Source: CAZFLM01 sp964519955
GTDB taxonomy: Bacteria; Armatimonadota; Chthonomonadetes; Chthonomonadales; CAJBBX01
Direction: 5' to 3'
DNA: 64,000 nucleotides
Assembly: GCA_964519955.1 (NCBI GenBank)
Contig: CAZFLM010000018.1
Span: 1 to 64,000, forward strand
Position 1 is the stretch's first letter. The number at the start of each line of letters is the position of its first letter. Below are positions 1 to 8,376 of the stretch, piece by piece. The notes under the pieces were generated by a model. It worked only from the letters and a program-made list of their open reading frames with translations, was not told the DNA's origin and ran no database searches. The translations under genes and the position numbers were made by a program.

Positions 1-3
1 GAG

Positions 4-38
4 GGGCGCCTGACGGATGCCCTCGATGGAGGCACAAC
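4..38 (+). repeat. Direct repeat copy 1 (leader of first gene)
   Basis: The first 22 bases of this stretch are identical to 757-778, and similarity continues through the ribosome-binding site to the next start codon with one indel. The two copies precede two different Tat-signal genes, so the leader region was duplicated. Confidence 0.8.
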
Positions 39-692
39 ATGAGCGGGGATGATGGCTTTCGCCTGGGGCGGCGGGCGCTGCTGGTCGGTGGCGGGCTGTG
101 GGCAGCGGCGCGGGGCATGGGCCAGGGCGCTGGACGCGCGGGCAATACCAAGCCGGACGAGCGCGGGCGGTTCGAGCTGGAGGCATCTGACCTGCTGGCG
201 AAGCTCCAGGCGTACCCGCACGCCGGCGCGGCCGGGATCCTCTCCCGCAAAGGCGTAACGATCACCCGGCGCACGACCGACTGGCCGGCGACCAACAAGC
301 CCGTACACGATCCGCCCGAAGAGGTGATGAAGACGGACCAGGACTACGATGCGGCCGACACCGTGTCCCTCGACGGCCTGCAATGCCACGTGACCCGTGA
401 GGAGACCTACTACCTCGACGCGTCCAGGTACCAGACGCACCTGGCGCGAAGCCTCCTGCGCCCCTTCGCGACGTTCGCCCGGATGTCCGACCAGATCGAC
501 GCGTACCACCCTCGGACGTTCTATCTGGGCCAGGCTGCGCGCGAACTCCTCTGCGGCCCATGGGCCTGCGGCAAGCTGCACTCTGGCGTGTACTGGTATG
601 CAGGCTTCGTGAAGGAGCAGATGCACTGGCGCATCTCCTGGCTGGAGTTCGCCGGCCACAGCACGCATCTGTGGCGCGACAGCCAGCCGTAG
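39..692 (+). CDS. Tat-signal hypothetical protein, 217 aa
   Basis: I do not recognise the family. The N-terminus (RLGRRALLVGGG followed by a small-residue stretch) looks like a Tat or Sec export signal, so the mature part, from about residue 35, probably acts outside the cytoplasm. The body has no catalytic motif I can name and is rich in Tyr, His and Trp towards the C-terminus. GGAGG lies 6 bases before the ATG, which supports this start. The upstream region and the signal-peptide coding sequence closely resemble those of the oxidoreductase gene that follows. This suggests the leader was copied and joined to an unrelated mature domain, or that the gene is a heavily diverged duplicate. There is a short gap to the next gene on the same strand. 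Confidence 0.7.
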   Translation: MSGDDGFRLGRRALLVGGGLWAAARGMGQGAGRAGNTKPDERGRFELEASDLLAKLQAYPHAGAAGILSRKGVTITRRTTDWPATNKPVHDPPEEVMKTDQDYDAADTVSLDGLQCHVTREETYYLDASRYQTHLARSLLRPFATFARMSDQIDAYHPRTFYLGQAARELLCGPWACGKLHSGVYWYAGFVKEQMHWRISWLEFAGHSTHLWRDSQP

Positions 693-756
693 CGGCACGC
701 CCGCTCGTCTCCACGCAGGAATCCCGCCGCCCCATGCGCGAACTCTGGGTCGGGAT

Positions 757-791
757 GGGCGCCTGACGGATGCCCTCGGATGGGAGCAGAC
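757..791 (+). repeat. Direct repeat copy 2 (leader of oxidoreductase gene)
   Basis: Second copy of the leader seen at 4-38: the first 22 bases match exactly, then the copies diverge slightly across the ribosome-binding site. It ends directly at the oxidoreductase start codon. Confidence 0.8.
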
Positions 792-2153
792 ATGAACGAG
801 AGTGAGAGGCCGCGCCTGGGGCGCCGCACGTTCCTGATGGGCGCAGCGCTGGGGGCGGCGGCGGTCAGCACCAGGAGCGCCGGGGCGCGGCAGTCGCCGA
901 ACGAGACGGTGAACTTCGCGGGCATCGGAGTGGGCAGCCAGGGCGGCAGCGATGTCGACCAGATCGTGGCGGAGGGCGGCAACCTGGTCGCCCTGTGCGA
1001 CGTGGACTTCAACTACGCCGGCAAGAAGCTGGCGCAGTACCCATCGGCCAAGCAGTTCAAGGACTACCGCGTCATGCTCGACGAGCTGGGCAAGGACATC
1101 GACGCGGTGGTCATCGGCACGCCGGACCACACGCACGCGGTGATTGCGATGGAGGCGATGCGGCGGGGCAAGCACGTGTACTGCGAGAAGCCGCTGGCGC
1201 ACACGATCCACGAGGTGCAGGCGCTGATGGCCGGGGCGAAGAAGTACGGCGTCGTGACGCAGCTCGGCAACCAGGGGCACTCCACCGAGACCATCCGCCG
1301 CACGTGCGAATGGGTCTGGGCGGGCGCGATCGGCCAGGTGCACACGGTCCACGCGGCGTGCGGCGAGTTCCGCGACGTCTACTGCCAGAAGGGCAACCTG
1401 GAGAAGCTCGCGCAGCACTTCGACGTGCCCGCCGAGCTGGACTACGACCGCTGGCTCGGCCCCGCGCAGTTCCGCCCGTACACGCCGTTCTGGGTCCACT
1501 GGAACTGGCGCGGCTGGATGCCCTTCGGCACCGGCACCATCGGCGACTGGATCTGCCACGTCTTCGACCCGTCGTTCTGGGCGCTGGACCTGGACGCCCC
1601 GACGAGCGTGTGCGCCGAGGTAACCGACTACGACCCGGCCATCCACGGCCTCACCTACCCGCCCGCCACGAAGATCACGTTCGAGTTCCCCGCGCGCAAG
1701 GACCGCGTGCCGGTGAAGCTGGTCTGGTTCGACGGCAACAACCCAATCCCCACCCCCGCGGACTTGCCCACGGACGACCAGGTACCGCGCACCGGCGCGA
1801 TCCTCTTCGGCGAGAAGGGGATGATCGTCCACGGCTCCCACGGCGCGGGCGGCTGCCACCTCCAGCCGGACAGCGTCCGCGAGCAGTACTCGGGCAGCAA
1901 CGCGCCGCCCCAGAAGATCCCGCGCGTCAAGGGGCACCACTGGGACTTCCTGGAGGCCATCAAGACCGGGCGCAAGGCGGGCTCCGACTTCTCCTACGGC
2001 GGCCGCCTCACGCAGATCGCCCTCCTCGGCGCCATCGCCATCCGCTTCCCGGGCGAGACGCTGCACTGGGACCAGAAGACGCACGGCTTCACGAACAACC
2101 GCGCCGCCAACGCCTACGTCAACCCGCCCTACCGGAAGGGGTGGAGGCTGTAA
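792..2153 (+). CDS. Tat-exported Gfo/Idh/MocA family oxidoreductase
   Basis: This is an NAD(P)-dependent dehydrogenase of the Gfo/Idh/MocA superfamily, whose members oxidise or isomerise sugars and inositols. The substrate cannot be read from sequence. The protein has a twin-arginine signal (GRRTFLMGAALGAAA), so it is exported folded with cofactor, as for glucose-fructose oxidoreductase. After the signal comes the Rossmann fold: the dinucleotide loop GIGVGSQGG, an acidic residue after the second strand (ALCDVD), the GTPDHTHA motif and the family signature EKPLAHT. The C-terminal half is the alpha/beta substrate domain (GNQGHS, HWNWRGWMPFG). I start at ATG 792 rather than the in-frame ATG at 780 because GGGAG is well spaced for 792 and the Tat n-region is then normal. 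The length of 453 aa is typical. The next gene begins 3 bases after the stop, suggesting one transcript. Confidence 0.93.
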   Translation: MNESERPRLGRRTFLMGAALGAAAVSTRSAGARQSPNETVNFAGIGVGSQGGSDVDQIVAEGGNLVALCDVDFNYAGKKLAQYPSAKQFKDYRVMLDELGKDIDAVVIGTPDHTHAVIAMEAMRRGKHVYCEKPLAHTIHEVQALMAGAKKYGVVTQLGNQGHSTETIRRTCEWVWAGAIGQVHTVHAACGEFRDVYCQKGNLEKLAQHFDVPAELDYDRWLGPAQFRPYTPFWVHWNWRGWMPFGTGTIGDWICHVFDPSFWALDLDAPTSVCAEVTDYDPAIHGLTYPPATKITFEFPARKDRVPVKLVWFDGNNPIPTPADLPTDDQVPRTGAILFGEKGMIVHGSHGAGGCHLQPDSVREQYSGSNAPPQKIPRVKGHHWDFLEAIKTGRKAGSDFSYGGRLTQIALLGAIAIRFPGETLHWDQKTHGFTNNRAANAYVNPPYRKGWRL

Positions 2154-2156
2154 ACG

Positions 2157-3308
2157 ATGAGATCCCGCTTGAGGCCCTCGCGGGCTGGTGCCGTGCTCCT
2201 CCTGTGGACCGTGCTCCTCGCAGCGGGGGTGGCCTCCGGGCCGTGCCGCGCAGGCGCCCAGCAACCGGAGACGCCTCAGTACGTCGACGGCACCTACCTC
2301 CCGGCCGCGCCGCCCGAGTTCCGCAGCACGGCGCCCGCGCCCGACTTCGGCGCCGCCACGCCCGCCGATGTGCTGTCGTCGATCAACCGGGTGTGGAACG
2401 CCTGCAAGGGCCTGAAGTGGGTCTCGCACGAACCGATCGAGACTGTCCACGCGCGCATCGACCGGGCCGTCTCCGCGGTGATCGCGGCGCTCCCCTACAG
2501 GCCATCCGAGGACCACGCCGCCATCCTACGCTCGGCCGGGAACCTGACGTTCGTGGCTGTGAACATGGCGTACGGGAAGGGCGCGATGCCAGACGCGTGG
2601 AAGAGCACCAAGCCTGGCTACTCGTACGGCTACTACATCAAGACGGGGCGCCACGCGTACGCGAGCGGCCTGGCCCAGGCGATACTGGACCAGCCTGAGC
2701 TGAAGGGAGTCTGCAAGGACTACGCGGACCTGTCGATGGCCCTCGACCACTTGAGCGGCCTCAGGTCCTTCAACGCGGGATGCACGTGTCGAGCATCGAC
2801 CGAGACGACGTTCGACCCGGAGGCCGAGCGTATCAAGGGATCGAGCGCCACCAACAGGGGGCACGCTCAAGAGGGGCTATGGCTCCTGACCAAGTACGGC
2901 AAGGGCCTCCCCGAGGCCAGGCGCGCTCTCGACGCTCGGGCATACGCCTGGGTGCTCAACGATCCGACTGCAGTCGCGTCCGCCATCCGGTCGGCGCCGG
3001 TGAGCCGGCTGCGTGTCTTTCCCGCGCCGCGGGCTGCGTTCATGCACGCGGCGAGCCCCTTCCTCGCGCTCAGCGCCTACATGCGCGTGTGGACCACGAT
3101 GTCGCGGTTCGGGTACGGTGCCGGGTACCCGGGCTTCGGAATGGCGAAGACCGGCATCGCCGGGTTCGATGACGCGAAGAAGGTCGCGGCAATGCGATGC
3201 CCCCCCGCCCTGATGGAGCAGGAGCGCCAGTATGAGGCGCTCTACGCGGCCATACGGTCCGGCAAGACCGAGGAGGAGCTGATCGCCGCGGCACGCGGTC
3301 AGCGCTAG
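2157..3308 (+). CDS. Secreted hypothetical protein, 383 aa
   Basis: Unrecognised family. The N-terminus has basic residues and then a hydrophobic stretch (AVLLLWTVLLAAGVASG) ending in small residues, so it is a Sec signal peptide. The mature part has Cys residues around 85, 185 and 220 and a Tyr-rich segment (YSYGYYIKTGRHAY), but no motif that gives a function. It starts 3 bases after the oxidoreductase stop, with GGAGG inside the end of that gene, so the two are probably co-transcribed. A strong stem-loop follows the stop codon. Confidence 0.72.
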   Translation: MRSRLRPSRAGAVLLLWTVLLAAGVASGPCRAGAQQPETPQYVDGTYLPAAPPEFRSTAPAPDFGAATPADVLSSINRVWNACKGLKWVSHEPIETVHARIDRAVSAVIAALPYRPSEDHAAILRSAGNLTFVAVNMAYGKGAMPDAWKSTKPGYSYGYYIKTGRHAYASGLAQAILDQPELKGVCKDYADLSMALDHLSGLRSFNAGCTCRASTETTFDPEAERIKGSSATNRGHAQEGLWLLTKYGKGLPEARRALDARAYAWVLNDPTAVASAIRSAPVSRLRVFPAPRAAFMHAASPFLALSAYMRVWTTMSRFGYGAGYPGFGMAKTGIAGFDDAKKVAAMRCPPALMEQERQYEALYAAIRSGKTEEELIAAARGQR

Positions 3309-3316
3309 CTCCGACC

Positions 3317-3355
3317 GGCTCGGCCCTCTCACAATGCCGGCAAGAGGGCCGAGCC
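3317..3355 (+). terminator. Terminator-like stem-loop after the oxidoreductase operon
   Basis: Perfect 13-bp inverted repeat (3317-3329 with 3343-3355; arm GGCTCGGCCCTCT) around a 13-nt loop, starting 8 bases after the stop codon. There is no U-tract, so it may act as a 3' stabilising hairpin or need Rho. The GGCCCTCT arm recurs in the hairpin at 5291-5318. Confidence 0.6.
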
Positions 3356-3499
3356 ACACGCTCCGCTACTATCGCGGTACTCTCCCGCGAGCAGTTCACC
3401 GGGTCAGCGAGGTCGGCGCGTCGGCACGTGATGGGCGTCGAACGGGTGTCAAGCACCGCACGGACGCCTGGGACAAGGTCGCTTCGTGCTGGTGCGCAG

Positions 3500-3568
3500 C
3501 GCTTCACCATCAACCGCGCCGCCAACGCCTACCCGAACCTGCCCTACCGGAAGGGGTGGAGACTGTAG
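3500..3568 (+). pseudogene. 3'-end remnant of a Gfo/Idh/MocA oxidoreductase gene
   Basis: Read in frame to the TAG at 3566, this stretch encodes RFTINRAANAYPNLPYRKGW plus RL. The intact oxidoreductase ends GFTNNRAANAYVNPPYRKGW plus RL at 2085-2153. The DNA is nearly identical over about 60 bases, including the stop position. No oxidoreductase coding sequence precedes it, so only the last ~22 codons of a former second copy survive. With the duplicated leader upstream of the first gene, this shows past tandem duplication and decay of the gene. Confidence 0.8.
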
Positions 3569-3688
3569 GCTGGGGGCGTGCGGAGCCAGCACGACCGGCA
3601 AACAGGATGGCCAGGATGGGCAGGATGTCGGCCCGCACGGCGAGGGCGGTGTTGGATGGGCCTTGTACTTCGCATCGCTAGGACGTTG

Positions 3689-3907
3689 ATGGGAGTGCCG
3701 GCGCCTCGAATCAGCCGGGTACAAGGGCTCGCCCTCGCCCGCGAGGCCTGGGTGCGCGAAGGAGGCTTCTGGGCGGAACCGGTCGTCTGCCGGGAGCAAC
3801 TCCGCCGGTACTCGTTCCGGTTGAAGGCGGGATGGAGTAGTGGCCGCGGGCTGTGCTGGGTGGACAACCAGACCGGCCGTGTCGAATGCCGCGTAGAGCG
3901 CTACTAG
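3689..3907 (+). CDS. Possible small hypothetical protein or gene fragment
   Basis: A 72-residue reading frame whose second half (VREGGFWAEPVVCREQLRRY onwards, with WVDNQTGRVECRVERY at the end) has a natural amino-acid mix rather than the Arg/Pro/Ala-rich look of shadow frames in this high-GC DNA. No recognised domain and no clear ribosome-binding site. It sits in a decayed stretch beside a pseudogene and could be a relic. Confidence 0.3.
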   Translation: MGVPAPRISRVQGLALAREAWVREGGFWAEPVVCREQLRRYSFRLKAGWSSGRGLCWVDNQTGRVECRVERY

Positions 3908-3915
3908 CGGGCCTG

Positions 3916-4104
3916 ATGGCGGACGGGCCGGACGTGGGCCGCGAAGCCACTCACGGGCTCGTTGTCGAGAGAAGCCAGAGGGCGGACGCGATCGCTGCGA
4001 TGCGCGCCATGAAGCTGGTGAGCGAGGCGAGCGTTGGGGACGTGCGCGTGATCGTAGGGGGCGGTGGACCGGGACTACCCGGAGCTGGAGCCGACGAGCA
4101 ATGA
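3916..4104 (+). CDS. Possible small hypothetical protein
   Basis: A 62-residue frame containing a plausible helix (RADAIAAMRAMKLVSEASVG) and ending in Gly/Pro-rich sequence. Its stop overlaps the start of the next small ORF as ATGA, the usual sign of translational coupling and the main reason to list it. No ribosome-binding site or family seen. An in-frame ATG at 3853 would lengthen it. Confidence 0.22.
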   Translation: MADGPDVGREATHGLVVERSQRADAIAAMRAMKLVSEASVGDVRVIVGGGGPGLPGAGADEQ

Positions 4105-4379
4105 GGGCGGCTTTGGCACAAGGTGTTGAGCAGAGGGCACCCCGAATGAGGATCGACACCGAGCGTGAACGGGGCACTGACCGGCCGGGCGGTGCGTCTC
4201 TGGAGGCCATGCTTGCGGCATTCGCCCGCGGCGAGGCGGTGCCGTGCCCGGAATGCGGCGCGGAGGTCAGGGTGGTCGGCCTTGGGGCAGGCGTTCACCC
4301 TGGGCTGTACTGCACCAACGGCCACGAGGTGGCGCTCTTGGAGATCAGGCGCGCTGAGGAGTCACGACCGTGGGTGTAG
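4101..4379 (+). CDS. Small zinc-ribbon-like protein
   Basis: Unrecognised 92-residue protein with a probable metal-binding ribbon. C49-P-E-C52 forms one knuckle, and C71 with H75 (YCTNGH) forms the second. The segment between is short and beta-rich, as in zinc ribbons. An internal ATG at 4146 would give a 77-residue version retaining the ribbon. The start overlaps the preceding small ORF (ATGA). Role unknown; such proteins bind nucleic acid or another protein. It lies in a region with pseudogene remains, so it may not be expressed. Confidence 0.42.
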   Translation: MRAALAQGVEQRAPRMRIDTERERGTDRPGGASLEAMLAAFARGEAVPCPECGAEVRVVGLGAGVHPGLYCTNGHEVALLEIRRAEESRPWV

Positions 4380-4740
4380 CACTCGGGCCGGCCCTGAACG
4401 GTGGACCTCCGACGTCCGCGCCCGCTGGCTGGCCCCGATAACGGACCGGTATGGCGCTCCGTGGTCGGGGCCATGTCCGCCGTCGATTGGCGCTAGCAGC
4501 ATTTGGCCGGCAGGCAGGTCCGCAACAGCAGCGCCAAGCGCTGGAGCCGCAAGGACGCGGGCGGCTGGACGGACGGCCAGCGCCCAGGCTTTGAGCGGCG
4601 CGGCAGACGGGCACGGTGGGCGTGCAGCCGCAGGTCCGCACCTACATCGGCTAGGTGCTGAACCAACCTCCACACTACGCGCACCAGCGAACAGGATCCA
4701 GAAAGCGATAGGTGCATCAGTGGACCTGAACAGACTCGCC
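4380..4740. other. Intergenic stretch with no convincing feature
   Basis: Open frames cross this stretch on both strands, but their Arg/Ala/Pro-rich translations look like shadows. I see no hairpin, repeat or promoter I can support. Confidence 0.5.
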
Positions 4741-5181
4741 ATGGAGTGTGGGACAGACTCGGAAGAGAATCGGGACTACGTCGTGGCCCGCGAAGTTGCG
4801 TGTCGGCTGGCGGGGCTCCTGGGTGAGTGTTTGGCCCGGGAGGAATGCGTGGGGCTGGTCGGCGTCCTGCAGTTCCACCACCTGCAATGCGGGGATGGGT
4901 TCTGGCTCAATGGCTATGCCGATGGGTGGGATGACATGATGCTCGGACGGCGCCAAGCGAGTGCGATCGCGTCATGCCTGACCGCTGAGCCATCATCGAG
5001 CGCGCAGGAGCTTCTTGACGAATACGAGGATCAGTCAATGAGTCCGAGGATCCAGGTTGTGGTGGCGAGCCTGGTTGACCGCATGCTAGCCAGTCCCGGC
5101 ATGCGAGAGGTCGATCCGCCAGACTTGCGCGGTGGGTCCAGCAAGGGGCGAGGCCGAAAGCGCGGACACTCGCCCATGTGA
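4741..5181 (+). CDS. Hypothetical protein, 146 aa
   Basis: No recognised family. The sequence is acidic in its first two-thirds with several predicted helices (VVAREVACRLAGLLGECLA; QELLDEYEDQ; VVVASLVDRMLASP) and a basic tail (GGSSKGRGRKRGHSPM). It appears soluble and cytoplasmic. The start is uncertain: ATG 4741 is used here, and GTG 4720 would add seven residues. The frame stays open much further upstream, but that part does not look coding. It is followed by a hairpin and a tandem-repeat array. Confidence 0.5.
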   Translation: MECGTDSEENRDYVVAREVACRLAGLLGECLAREECVGLVGVLQFHHLQCGDGFWLNGYADGWDDMMLGRRQASAIASCLTAEPSSSAQELLDEYEDQSMSPRIQVVVASLVDRMLASPGMREVDPPDLRGGSSKGRGRKRGHSPM

Positions 5182-5290
5182 CGTGGTGGGCGTCTGCAGG
5201 GCCCCAGCAGGGGCCTGCGGCAGCACGGCGGGCAAGGCCGTGGTGTTCGAGCACCGGCGTGCCGCCCAGCGGTCCGGCACCCCCTGTAGC

Positions 5291-5318
5291 GGCCCTCTCC
5301 CGCCAACGAGAGAGGGCC
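5291..5318. terminator. Stem-loop of the GGCCCTCT type
   Basis: Nine-bp perfect stem (GGCCCTCTC at 5291-5299 with GAGAGGGCC at 5310-5318) and a 10-nt loop. It shares its arm sequence with the hairpin at 3317-3355. It may end transcripts from the upstream hypothetical gene; no U-tract. Confidence 0.45.
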
Positions 5319-5325
5319 GCACGAT

Positions 5326-5550
5326 GCACCACCCGCGTCCGCCAGGACGCCCGGCCGCAGGCCCACCAGGCGGGCCGTTCACGGCCCGCAACCCCGCCGC
5401 GCACCACCCGCGTCCGCCAGGACGCCCGGCCGCAGGCCCACCAGGCGGGCCGTTCACGGCCCGCAACCCCGCCGCGCACCACCCGCGTCCGCCAGGACGC
5501 CCGGCCGCAGGCCCACCAGGCGGGTCGTTCACGGCCCGCGACCCCGCCGC
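5326..5550. repeat. Tandem repeat, 3 copies of 75 bp
   Basis: Units begin at 5326, 5401 and 5476. The first two are identical and the third differs by a few bases at its end. Each unit contains CCAGGACGCCCGG, CCACCAGGCGGGCC and CACGGCCCGC. The 75-bp period is 25 codons, so open frames run through on both strands, but the translations are low-complexity and there is no gene context. It lies beyond the 3' end of the minus-strand glycosidase operon. Confidence 0.9.
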
Positions 5551-5566
5551 GCCACCCGCGCGCCCC

Positions 5567-5615
5567 AGTCCCCGCAGGGGACTTCGCGCCCCGCAGGCCC
5601 GGGTTTCAACCCGGG
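5567..5615 (-). terminator. Tandem hairpins downstream of the glycosidase operon
   Basis: Two stem-loops lie just past the stop of the minus-strand gene: CCCGGGT/ACCCGGG (5598-5604 with 5609-5615) and AGTCCCC/GGGGACT (5567-5573 with 5577-5583). No U-tract. Position fits 3'-end formation for the two-gene operon. Confidence 0.5.
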
Positions 5616-5636
5616 TCGCAGACGGCACCGCCCCCC

Positions 5637-8372
5637 TCAGTACCCCGCCACCACCGTCACCTCGCCCTTCACCCCGGTCAGCGTGATCGTCTCCTTGGCC
5701 GGGTCGAAGCGGGGCCACGGCTTGCCGTTCACCGTGACGCTGCGGATTGGCGCCGCCTTGGGGTGGCGCAGGCGCAGGACGATGCTCTTCGCCGGGGCGC
5801 GGCTGGGCACCGCCACGTGCGCCGTGATGCGGCCGTGGTCCACGTCGGAGGCGATGTCGTAGGCCAGCGTCCCGAAGTAGGTGGGCGCGTTCGCCACCTC
5901 GATGCGCTTGCCCTGCTCCAGCCAGGCGCGCGGCGTGGCCCGGGCGATCCACAGCGACTGCCCCTCCTCCTTCACTAGCGCGGTGCGGAAGCAGCCCAGG
6001 AACCAGCCCGCGGTGCCGTTGTCCGGCGAGGCGCACGCGTCGAAGTTGCCCAGGTGCCAGTGCTCCCACAGCTTGCCGTCCGCCCCCACCATCGAGGCGT
6101 AGGAGTTGGCCCAGAAGCGCAGGAAGTTCGGCACGTCGTCCTGCAGCAGGTACGTGTTGGCCGTGTGCGACGCCTTCGGCAGGATGGAGTAGGCCTGCCA
6201 GAACCAGGCGTCGTCCGCGGAGAGGCCCTTCTTCCGGCGCGCGTCGGCCTTCGGCTCGGCGGAGGCGGGCGTGAGCGCCATCTCGTCCGTCACGTCGAGC
6301 GTGTCGACCATGATCGGGTCGTTCGGGTCGAGGCCGGCGCCCGGCTCCGCGAGCGGGAGCGATCCCATCCAGAGGTCGGTGTCCGGGAACTGCGGCGCGC
6401 CCATCTCGGGTCCCGTCATGCCGCGCAGGTAGGGCATCCGCGGCAGGTAGCTGTGGTACGCGCCGTCGCGCCCGAGGCGGACCGGCGACAGCTCGACGTC
6501 GCGCTCCACAACCCGGCGCAGGTCCCTGGCGAAAGCGTCGGCCTCGCGCTTGTAGGTGGCGGCCGCCTTCGCGTCGTGCTTGGCCAGCACCTCGGCGAAG
6601 CGCCGCAGCCCCTGCAGCGCCAGGGCGTTGTCGACGTAGTACCAGTGCCAGTCGCATGAGGGAATGGCGTAGTCGCCGAGCATGGCCGGCGGCATCAGGC
6701 CCGCCACGAGCAGCTTCTCGCGGTTCGGGATGCCGCGCATGTACTGCGTGCGCTGGCGGACGATCCAGTCGGCGGCCGCCTGCAGGCGGTCCCGGTTCTT
6801 GAGGAACCACGCATCGTCGCCCGTCAGGAAGCAGCGCTCGGCCATCGAGTAGAGGAGCCGCCCGGTCGAGGCGTGCGTGCCGTCGTGACTGTAGCCCATG
6901 TCGTGGCGCAGGGAGGTCGCCCACTCCAGCGCGCCCTTGCCGTCGGAGTAGTCCCCGTCCGGCTTCACGCCCGGGCTATCGAGGAAGTGCTGGTAGACGT
7001 GGTCAGCCTGCTCCCGCAGCCCGATCTGCTCCATCGTGTGCGTGACGCGCGCCACCTCGAACGCCAGGCCGCCCCACATGTGCGCGCCGGTGAGCTGGTT
7101 CGCGGCGCAGCGCCAGGCGTTCGTCCAGCCCTCGTCGCTCAGGCGCACCCGCATCGGCGTGTCGGGCACGGCCGGGAACGGCTTCAGCGTGGCGCCGTCG
7201 ACCGTCCACAGGCGCACCTCGCGCATCAGCTCCTCGAACGAGGCCGGCTCGCGGTGCTCGCGCGTCATCTGGCGCAAGCTCTTGCCGCCCTTCGCCGCCA
7301 GCTCCTCGACGAACGCGCGCGCCGACTGGCCACTGCCCGCCTTCGCGACGAACAGGCCAGAGCGCGGGATGTAGACCGGCCCCTTCTCCACGTCCTTGAG
7401 GCCCACCGTGACCGCGCCGGACTTCGTGCGAATCGTAATGCGGCTCTCCAGGCCCGGCCGCGCGTCGAGCGCCACCAGCAGCGGCACCACGATGCCGCGC
7501 CTTCCGCCGCCCGCCGCCTGCGAGCGCCAACGCCCCTTGCCGGCCACCGTCGTCCCAGCATCCCCCGGCAGCGCGACGATCGGCCCGAGCTGCGCGATGT
7601 CCGGCTCGATGCGCCCGTCGAAGTCGCTCCCCTCGGCGCCGGGCTCGAAGCCCCACTCCACCTCGACGTCCATGCGCTGCCAGTTGCCCAGGTTCGGCCC
7701 GGTGATCGCGGCCTCGGGCACCGCCGGGTAGGCGCCGGACGCGTCGGGCTCGCAGAACACCGCGACCATCTCGGTGGCGGCGGGCGGATGGGCGTTGTAC
7801 GACGAGTCCATCGTCTCGGTGGGGTCGCTGTGGTACGTCCAGACGCGCCCGTCGGCGGAGACGGTGGGCTTCGCCAGGATGCGGTCGACGGTGAACCCGA
7901 ACCAGCCGAAGGACGTCGGACAGGAGCGCACCTCGACCGCCTCGGGCGCTGGAACCGGCTTGCCGGCTGGCCAGTGCAGCTCGACGCGATAGTCGTTGAG
8001 CCCGCCCGTCCACAGGAGCCCTACCTGCAGCCGGCCCCTGGGCTTGGGCGGCAGCACCTTCAGCAGGTCCGGCATGTCGTAGTAGATGCTCTTGAGCTGG
8101 TCCGGCGGCAGCGCGTCGTGCGCCGTGCGGTAGACGCGGTCGAGGCGCTCCAGCCGCCGCGGGATGAAGTAGGCCTCGGGCTGCGGCTGCACGTCGCGGT
8201 CGGCGCGCCATTGGTAGGTCCACGGCGCCAGGTCGACGGGTGTGCCCGCCAGTTCCGCGCCCTGCCACGCGCCGTTCCTGTCCTGCTTCTTCTCGGTGTT
8301 CATGCTTGCTCCCGCGGTACACGTCAACGTCAGGATGGTCGCTGCTGCGGTAAGGGCCGGGGCTAGTCGCAT
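5637..8372 (-). CDS. Secreted six-hairpin glycosidase-like protein, 911 aa
   Basis: Probably a secreted polysaccharide-degrading enzyme or sugar-binding protein. It has a signal peptide (MRLAPALTAAATILTLTCTAGA), an N-terminal beta-rich region to about residue 400, a helical region of the alpha/alpha-toroid (six-hairpin glycosidase) type from about 400 to 740 (motifs TGAHMWGGLAFEVARVTHTM, SYSHDGTHASTG, PSCDWHWYYVDNALALQGL), and a C-terminal beta-sandwich ending ITLTGVKGEVTVVAGY. The helical order and Trp/His/Asp-rich loops resemble GH families with an (alpha/alpha)6 barrel, but I cannot fix the family or the catalytic acid. It starts 4 bases after the stop of the upstream GH42-like gene, so the two form an operon. 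An AGAGAGG motif about 12 bases upstream is a usable ribosome-binding site. Confidence 0.75.
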   Translation of the reverse strand: MRLAPALTAAATILTLTCTAGASMNTEKKQDRNGAWQGAELAGTPVDLAPWTYQWRADRDVQPQPEAYFIPRRLERLDRVYRTAHDALPPDQLKSIYYDMPDLLKVLPPKPRGRLQVGLLWTGGLNDYRVELHWPAGKPVPAPEAVEVRSCPTSFGWFGFTVDRILAKPTVSADGRVWTYHSDPTETMDSSYNAHPPAATEMVAVFCEPDASGAYPAVPEAAITGPNLGNWQRMDVEVEWGFEPGAEGSDFDGRIEPDIAQLGPIVALPGDAGTTVAGKGRWRSQAAGGGRRGIVVPLLVALDARPGLESRITIRTKSGAVTVGLKDVEKGPVYIPRSGLFVAKAGSGQSARAFVEELAAKGGKSLRQMTREHREPASFEELMREVRLWTVDGATLKPFPAVPDTPMRVRLSDEGWTNAWRCAANQLTGAHMWGGLAFEVARVTHTMEQIGLREQADHVYQHFLDSPGVKPDGDYSDGKGALEWATSLRHDMGYSHDGTHASTGRLLYSMAERCFLTGDDAWFLKNRDRLQAAADWIVRQRTQYMRGIPNREKLLVAGLMPPAMLGDYAIPSCDWHWYYVDNALALQGLRRFAEVLAKHDAKAAATYKREADAFARDLRRVVERDVELSPVRLGRDGAYHSYLPRMPYLRGMTGPEMGAPQFPDTDLWMGSLPLAEPGAGLDPNDPIMVDTLDVTDEMALTPASAEPKADARRKKGLSADDAWFWQAYSILPKASHTANTYLLQDDVPNFLRFWANSYASMVGADGKLWEHWHLGNFDACASPDNGTAGWFLGCFRTALVKEEGQSLWIARATPRAWLEQGKRIEVANAPTYFGTLAYDIASDVDHGRITAHVAVPSRAPAKSIVLRLRHPKAAPIRSVTVNGKPWPRFDPAKETITLTGVKGEVTVVAGY

Positions 8373-8376
8373 CGGG

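Noticed and set aside
5326..5550. CRISPR array
   Set aside because: Units are contiguous with no variable spacers, and no cas gene is nearby. It is a simple tandem repeat.
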